Assembly: GCA_022578605.1 (NCBI GenBank) | Contig: MU394105.1 | Location: 186,001-250,000, forward strand | DNA from: Camillea tinctor | Taxonomy: Eukaryota > Ascomycota > Sordariomycetes > Xylariales > Xylariaceae | Direction: 5' to 3' | DNA: 64,000 nt | Shown: positions 59,053-64,000 of the stretch, one piece after another | How positions within the stretch are numbered: position 1 is the first letter of the stretch | Layout of the letters: every line of letters begins with the position of its first letter | Made by a program: the position numbers and the translations under genes | Notes under the pieces: generated by a model | The model's input: only the letters and a program-made list of their open reading frames with translations | What the model was told of the DNA's origin: nothing | The model's database searches: none

Positions 59053-60597
59053 ATGGCCCGGCCATTTCACGTTGGCATTGGACCGGCTCATTGGCTTCTC
59101 GATCCATCGGTCTATGGCGTCGGGTTCATGAGGGAGGTCGTTGGCCGCTGGGCATCTGATCTCGATATCACGCGACTGGGAAGCCTCATCGCGTGCGTCA
59201 GCGCGGCGCCGGCTGTCTGGCGATTCCTTAGAGGAGCCTGGCACGACGTATATGGTTGGATACGGCAGTTTTTCCTGGCTTCCGTGACTGTACCCGCAAA
59301 GGACCCATTGAACACACCTGTCCATGTTTGGGTCTTAGACAATGTCATCAAAACTCGGAGCATACGATCGTTTACGGCTCGCACGAAAGCCCGCGCCGGT
59401 GCAGCGGCAGACAAAGCCGCGCATCTCAAGAAGTCACGCCGCGAGGTGGATTATGTACCTCATTTCGAGACTACATGGTTCTGGCATAGTGGCAGTCTTT
59501 TTGTCTTCACCCGCTCCCTGGCCAGATTTAAGTCGTTGATGATGGATCCTGGGTATGACGGTATTAGTGGCGAAGAGTTCACTATCAGCTGTCTCGGATG
59601 GTCTACCGAACCTATCAGGAGACTGATCCAGACCTGCCAGGAAGACGCTGATAATCAAGCGCAGTACTTCGTCCTTATATACACCCCGGACTCATCGTAT
59701 TATGGCGGGGGCTGGAAGCTCAAGATGCGCAAGCCGATCCGCCGCCTAGACACGGTCCACTTTGATGACGGGGTCAAGCAAGACCTTTTGGCTGATATCA
59801 GGAAGTATCTTGATCCTAAGACTAAGAGGTGGTATCAAACACGTAATATGCCCTATCGTAGGGGGTATTTATTCCATGGTCCTCCAGGAACGGGAAAGTC
59901 GTCGCTATGCGCCGCTCTCGCCGGCGAATTTGGGCTAGATCTATATGAACTAAAGATTCCTAGTATAAAGACAGACGAGAACCTAGAATCTATGTTCATG
60001 ACAATCCCGCCGCAATGCATTGTCCTCCTCGAGGACATCGACGCTATTTGGGCTGACAGGGACGTGAACGCGGAGAAGGTCACGAACCCCACCGCAAACA
60101 AGAGGCATATTCGTTCGAGCTGTACGCTTTCTGGTCTCTTGAATGTCTTAGATGGTGTCGGGTCCCAAGAAGGTCGGATCGTGATCATGACGACGAATAA
60201 ACCGGAGCAGCTAGACAGCGCTCTCGTCCGGCCCGGCCGCGTCGACATGAAAGTACACCTCGGCTACATCAACCGCACATCGGCTGAGCAGATGTTCCTC
60301 CGCATGTTCGCGCCAGATCTCGATAACCCCTTTGCAGCCCCATCTCCCGACAACGATGAGAGCGTACTAGAGAAAGATCCACAGAGGGATGCCGAGCTCA
60401 TGGGGAGGCTGGCCTCGCAGTTCTCGATGCAGATCCCCGAGGAAGCGCTCACGCCCTCGCAGCTGCAGGGGTTCTTTCAGTTAAACCTCGATAGCCCTAT
60501 CGATGCAGTCTCGAAAATCTCAGGCTGGGTCGAGAAGCAGATGTCTAGTTCGTCATCTGATGATGATGTCGAGATTGTCGATGACGGAAAGTCATAA
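59053..60597 (+). CDS. BCS1-type AAA ATPase (paralogue) with SIM-like tail
   Basis: Intronless, 514 aa. An N-terminal hydrophobic segment at about 40-60 (LGSLIACVSAAPAVWRFL) and a BCS1 N-domain (HFETTWFWHSGSLFVF, ISCLGWSTEPIRRLI, FVLIYTPD) precede the AAA module. Walker A is FHGPPGTGKSS from about 274, Walker B is CIVLLEDIDAIW at about 320, sensor/arginine region TTNKPEQLDSALVRPGRVD at about 380. In yeast, Bcs1 moves the Rieske protein into complex III. Fungi have many paralogues, and this one lacks a clear mitochondrial presequence. The C-terminus ends SSSSSDDDVEIVDDGKS; VEIV flanked by Ser and Asp matches the acidic SUMO-interaction motif consensus. The start is the first ATG of the open frame that precedes the hydrophobic segment. 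An alternative is M26 (MREVVGRW). Confidence 0.88.
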   Translation: MARPFHVGIGPAHWLLDPSVYGVGFMREVVGRWASDLDITRLGSLIACVSAAPAVWRFLRGAWHDVYGWIRQFFLASVTVPAKDPLNTPVHVWVLDNVIKTRSIRSFTARTKARAGAAADKAAHLKKSRREVDYVPHFETTWFWHSGSLFVFTRSLARFKSLMMDPGYDGISGEEFTISCLGWSTEPIRRLIQTCQEDADNQAQYFVLIYTPDSSYYGGGWKLKMRKPIRRLDTVHFDDGVKQDLLADIRKYLDPKTKRWYQTRNMPYRRGYLFHGPPGTGKSSLCAALAGEFGLDLYELKIPSIKTDENLESMFMTIPPQCIVLLEDIDAIWADRDVNAEKVTNPTANKRHIRSSCTLSGLLNVLDGVGSQEGRIVIMTTNKPEQLDSALVRPGRVDMKVHLGYINRTSAEQMFLRMFAPDLDNPFAAPSPDNDESVLEKDPQRDAELMGRLASQFSMQIPEEALTPSQLQGFFQLNLDSPIDAVSKISGWVEKQMSSSSSDDDVEIVDDGKS

Positions 60598-62438
60598 TAA
60601 GTCGTTGTGTTGCGCAGTATAGGGCGCGGTAAATATCTATGTAAATAGATATATAGAGAGGGAGAGAGAGACAGAGAAAGAGAAGGTGGAAGGAAGATAT
60701 ACTGTATCATATAGTTTGTACACTTAAGTCAATTTACCCAGGACTGGATACTTATAGATTGGGAATATCGGAGTTGAAAAGAAACGGTATTGCGTTTGCA
60801 TTGGGATGGAGGATACTGGTGATGATGAAGGGGAAGAAAAAACATATTATCTACTGTAATGTACATTAGTCGTTGAGTTTCATCCTCTATTTCACAACTT
60901 CCGCTGTGCTTCGTCCTTTTCGTTCCCCACCAAAGCTACCGACTAAGAGCCAGGAACAATATAAATACTGCATAATCTACTTCTAGTTGTTAAAACAAGC
61001 CAGTGATTGGGCCTATATCTATGGGGAGGGCGAACTAATTTGAAAACTAACCCACTATATTGCTTCTATTCTAGTTCATAACTTTCTGTGCTTTATTATA
61101 ATTTATGAGGTGACTGAATCCCACATCAATTTTGCCTGAATTATTATGTATACCATAGTTCTGAATCTCTTAACCCCTATGAATTTTGCTTGAAACCCCC
61201 ATCTTTAAGCTTACCTTTTTTGTAGCGTAACTAATATCTTTTTGACCCCGCGGTGCCATCTGTTTAAGAAATAACATCTCTAGGCGGTGCGAGAGTATAC
61301 GTGGAATTTGCCCCTGGGTATGTGTGCATAGGTAACTAATAGTATAATCCTTTTTTGAGCTTGCCAATGACTCTTCTAAGTTCTTAGTACGAGGTTGCAA
61401 TGATATCAATGAGATGAATGGACTTATACACAACTTTATGGCAAGTTTTTACTGGGTTAGGGGTTTTTGGTTGCTCTTATCAACTTCAATGTTCTTCATC
61501 AATTAAGCCTGTTTCGTCCAGTAGTGGCTCTTGGGAGTTGTCATAGCGGGAGCAAATGGAACCATTCTTTAGCCCACGTGCGGTCAGCTTTGTGGGTATT
61601 AGCTAGGCCAATACTCAACCCAGGTCAATAGTTTCGATATCCTTTCAATGCTTCAATCAGCTTGTAGGAGCCATCATACAGAATATTGATTTAGATAATT
61701 CTGGGTTTTACGTGCTTAAATTGAGACCACGAGTTGGACCAATTGACCCAATGGTTGACGCGCAATGTTGCTATGAGCAGTACAATACATAGACTACCTA
61801 CCTAAGTAGGGATTATTATACGTGAAAGGTCGTAGAGGTGCGAGAGTAAACAAGGATCATGCTGCTACATAGAATAACCCTATGTAGAATTAGGTGCTGA
61901 AGGGCAGGGGATAATATCACGCAAGAAGATGTAATCGTATTTACAAAGTTGTATAAGCAAGTCCAGGATTTGAATTGAGGTCAATTCGTGAAAAGATAGA
62001 AAAGCCTATCAACGATGCTGCTCTATCTGCAAAGGTCTGGATCAGCATTCTGAACCCCTCAACACGGCCGAAAAGATAGCTATGCGACCTTCCCGGTTGA
62101 TCCTAGCTTCGTGAGCTCACCCGTCACTAACAGCCGTCGCTCATCTCGGAAAACAACCCAAGAACAACTTGCTAGCCAAGACAGATTGTTCCTGTACCTG
62201 CAACCGACCTGCCCAAAGCGTATACGAATCCCATGAGCATCTTCCCGTATTGGTGGCTTGATAATGCTTCGCCGCTCGATCTTTGAGATTTAGGTAGTTG
62301 ATAAATACCGAGTCACCCTTCGCCGGATCGCCCTCGAGACGTTCACCGTCTAGTCTTACTATCCGCAACCTTGGTGCCGTTCGCTCGGTAAGTAAGTATT
62401 CTTCATCTTTTAGATATCTAGTACCCGATATCACTAAG
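60598..62438. other. Intergenic region
   Basis: 1.84 kb without a supported gene. It starts with a GA microsatellite (about 60655-60690), contains the second copy of the 21-bp repeat (60947-60967), and is otherwise AT-rich. The last few hundred bases should be the S28 promoter. Confidence 0.65.
60947..60967 (+). repeat. 21-bp dispersed repeat, copy 2
   Basis: Identical to 4976-4996, same orientation (starts GAGCCAGGAACAATATAA). Confidence 0.6.
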
Positions 62439-64000
62439 ATGGTCTGGTACAACCGGGCCATGGGCTTCTTAGCCCTTACGGCCGTAGCACATGGTATGCA
62501 GAGATCCACCGTGCCGGTCAGCGAGCTCGAGAAACAGGTACGGCGCGTCCTCATAAAACCCATAATGTCCTCTCGGAATATGGGTATCTAGGGATGAACA
62601 GAAGCTCACAAGTTGCGTTAGATCCAAGCCAAAAACGCGCTCGTTTCTCGACAGTCGGCGACCTACCCAGAGTACAATCTGACAACCCCGATTGACCACT
62701 TCCACAACGATTCCCTGTACGAGCCTCACTCTAATGGCACGTTCGATCTGCGATACTGGTTCGACGCGCAATTCTACAAGCCAGGCGGCCCGGTGATTGT
62801 GCTTGCAAGCGGTGAGACAGACGGCCGAGGTCGTCTGCCCTTCTTGGAGAAAGGCATTGTCTACCAGCTCGCGAAGGCGACTGGAGGCGTGGGCGTCATT
62901 CTCGAGCACCGCTACTACGGCAGCAGCATTCCTGTCCCGGACTTCAGCACCGAGAACTTGCGATTCTTGACTACCGACCAGGCCCTCGCTGACACGGCTT
63001 ACTTCGCCAAGAACGTGAAATTAGAGGGATTGGAGGATGTCGACCTCAACCCCGAGACTACGCCTTGGATCGCGTACGGCGGCTCGTACGCGGGCGCCTT
63101 CGTCGCGTTCCTCCGAAAGCTGTACCCGGACGTATACTGGGGCGCTATCTCATCGTCCGGCGTGCCAGAGGCCATCTGGGATTACTGGAAGTACTTTGAA
63201 GCTGCTGCTGTTTACGGCCCGCCTGCTTGCGTGGAAACCACGCAGAAGCTGACGCACATCGTTGACACCATTCTTCTGAGCAATGAAGAGTACGTTCCTC
63301 AGCTGCAGGAAGCGTTCGGCTTGCCTAATGTGACGCACAAGGCGGATTTCGCCAGTGTCCTAGCGAATGGAATTTATGGGCTTCAGAGCTTGAACTGGGA
63401 CCCAAGCCAGAGCAGCGATTCCTTCTTTATTTACTGCAGCAATGTCTCGTCGGACTCCGTGCTATGGCCCGCTACCGAGGAGCGTAGATCTTCCGTCGAG
63501 GAGCTTATCAAAGTCGGTGGTTACGAAGCGGAACTCGATGTGCTCGCGAACCGGATGTTGAACTTCATTGGTTATGTCAATTTGACCTCGGTATCAAGCT
63601 GTGGAGCTAACCAGGACGCCTGCTTCTCTACGTACAACCCCGAGTTTTACGCCCAGGATGACATTTCTCAGTCTTGGAGGCTCTGGCCCTACCAGTATTG
63701 CACTCAGTATGTTTACCTGATCTCCCCCCTCACTCGTGACCATGCTAACCGCGCACCAGATGGGGTTATCTCCAAACCGGAAGCGGAGTACCAGAGGACC
63801 AGCTGCCCCTGATCTCGCGAACCATCGACATTGAATACTCAACCACGATCTGCCGTGATTCCTTCAACCTGACAGAGCCGGCCAAAGTAGATGTCATCAA
63901 CAAGTACGGCGGATTTAACATCAGCTACCCGCGGCTAGCCTTCGTCGACGGCGAATGGGACCCGTGGCGCGCAGCAGGTGTCCACGCCATCGGCCTCCCC
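62439..64000 (+). CDS. Secreted serine peptidase, family S28 (3' end cut by the window)
   Basis: Lysosomal Pro-X carboxypeptidase/DPP7-type peptidase. Exons 62439-62537, 62622-63706 and 63760 onward. The last exon is still open at 64000, so only about 475 residues are visible of the roughly 530-550 typical for fungal S28. Signal peptide within MVWYNRAMGFLALTAVAHG. Family motifs: TTPIDHFHNDSL, FYKPGGPVIVLASGE (oxyanion region), GVILEHRYYGSSIP, nucleophile S188 in YGGSYAGAF, and D462 in FVDGEWDPW. The His of the triad would lie just beyond the window. The intron at 63707-63759 (GTATGT donor, GCTAAC branch point) is supported because it restores YCTQWGYLQTG. Many N-glycosylation sequons (NLT, NDS, NGT, NVS) fit secretion. 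Together with the subtilase it suggests extracellular protein degradation. Confidence 0.93.

Overview
The window reads as nuclear DNA of a filamentous ascomycete (Pezizomycotina; a sordariomycete would fit, but I cannot prove the class). The evidence is short introns (about 50-140 nt) with GTRNGT donors, CTAAC-type branch points and TAG/CAG acceptors, long non-coding gaps rich in homopyrimidine and homopurine tracts, and fungus-specific families: GH72 glucanosyltransferase, a CFEM-like GPI protein, Gpi7 and a secreted subtilase. I modelled 17 protein genes by hand-splicing. I recognised no tRNA, rRNA, CRISPR array or operon.

Layout. 0-1.5 kb: secreted proteinase K-type subtilase (minus). 1.5-10.4 kb: a gene-poor desert holding an AT-rich 610-bp fold-back element with TA-flanked arms and, just before it, two perfect hairpins. 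10.4-12.2 kb: rhomboid protease. 14.1-15.8 kb: CCCH zinc-finger protein with a NYN/PIN-like domain. 17.3-23.4 kb: divergent pair of condensin HEAT subunit (minus) and nucleolar four-RRM protein Nop4 (plus). 24.1-29.1 kb: divergent pair of a conserved unknown protein (minus) and the GPI-anchor enzyme Gpi7 (plus). 29.8-31.2 kb: an unrecognised gene with two tandem repeats that look velvet-like. 32.3-32.7 kb: a 363-bp MITE. 33.4-35.1 kb: GPI-anchored GH72 glucanosyltransferase. 36.3-40.9 kb: divergent lipid pair (lipid-droplet hydrolase, acyltransferase). 41.9-43.2 kb: Gfo/Idh/MocA oxidoreductase. 44.3-45.8 kb: NAD(H) kinase with a mitochondrial-type leader. 47.3-50.6 kb: a large ubiquitin E2 with an N-terminal zinc module. 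55.0-55.5 kb: small conserved protein. 56.2-57.0 kb: CFEM-like GPI protein. 59.1-60.6 kb: BCS1-type AAA ATPase with a SUMO-interaction-like tail. 62.4-64.0 kb: secreted S28 peptidase, cut by the window edge.

The genes do not form one pathway. Loose themes are secreted proteolysis at both ends, GPI-anchored wall biology (Gpi7, GH72, CFEM-like) and lipid metabolism (the divergent pair). The most unusual items are the tandem velvet-like gene, the fold-back element with RIP-like arm divergence, three stop-free introns whose lengths are multiples of three, the SIM-like tail on a BCS1 paralogue, and a palindromic CCTAGG-centred motif scattered through the non-coding DNA. Splice sites were read by eye, and all family names come from recognised motifs, not from a database search.
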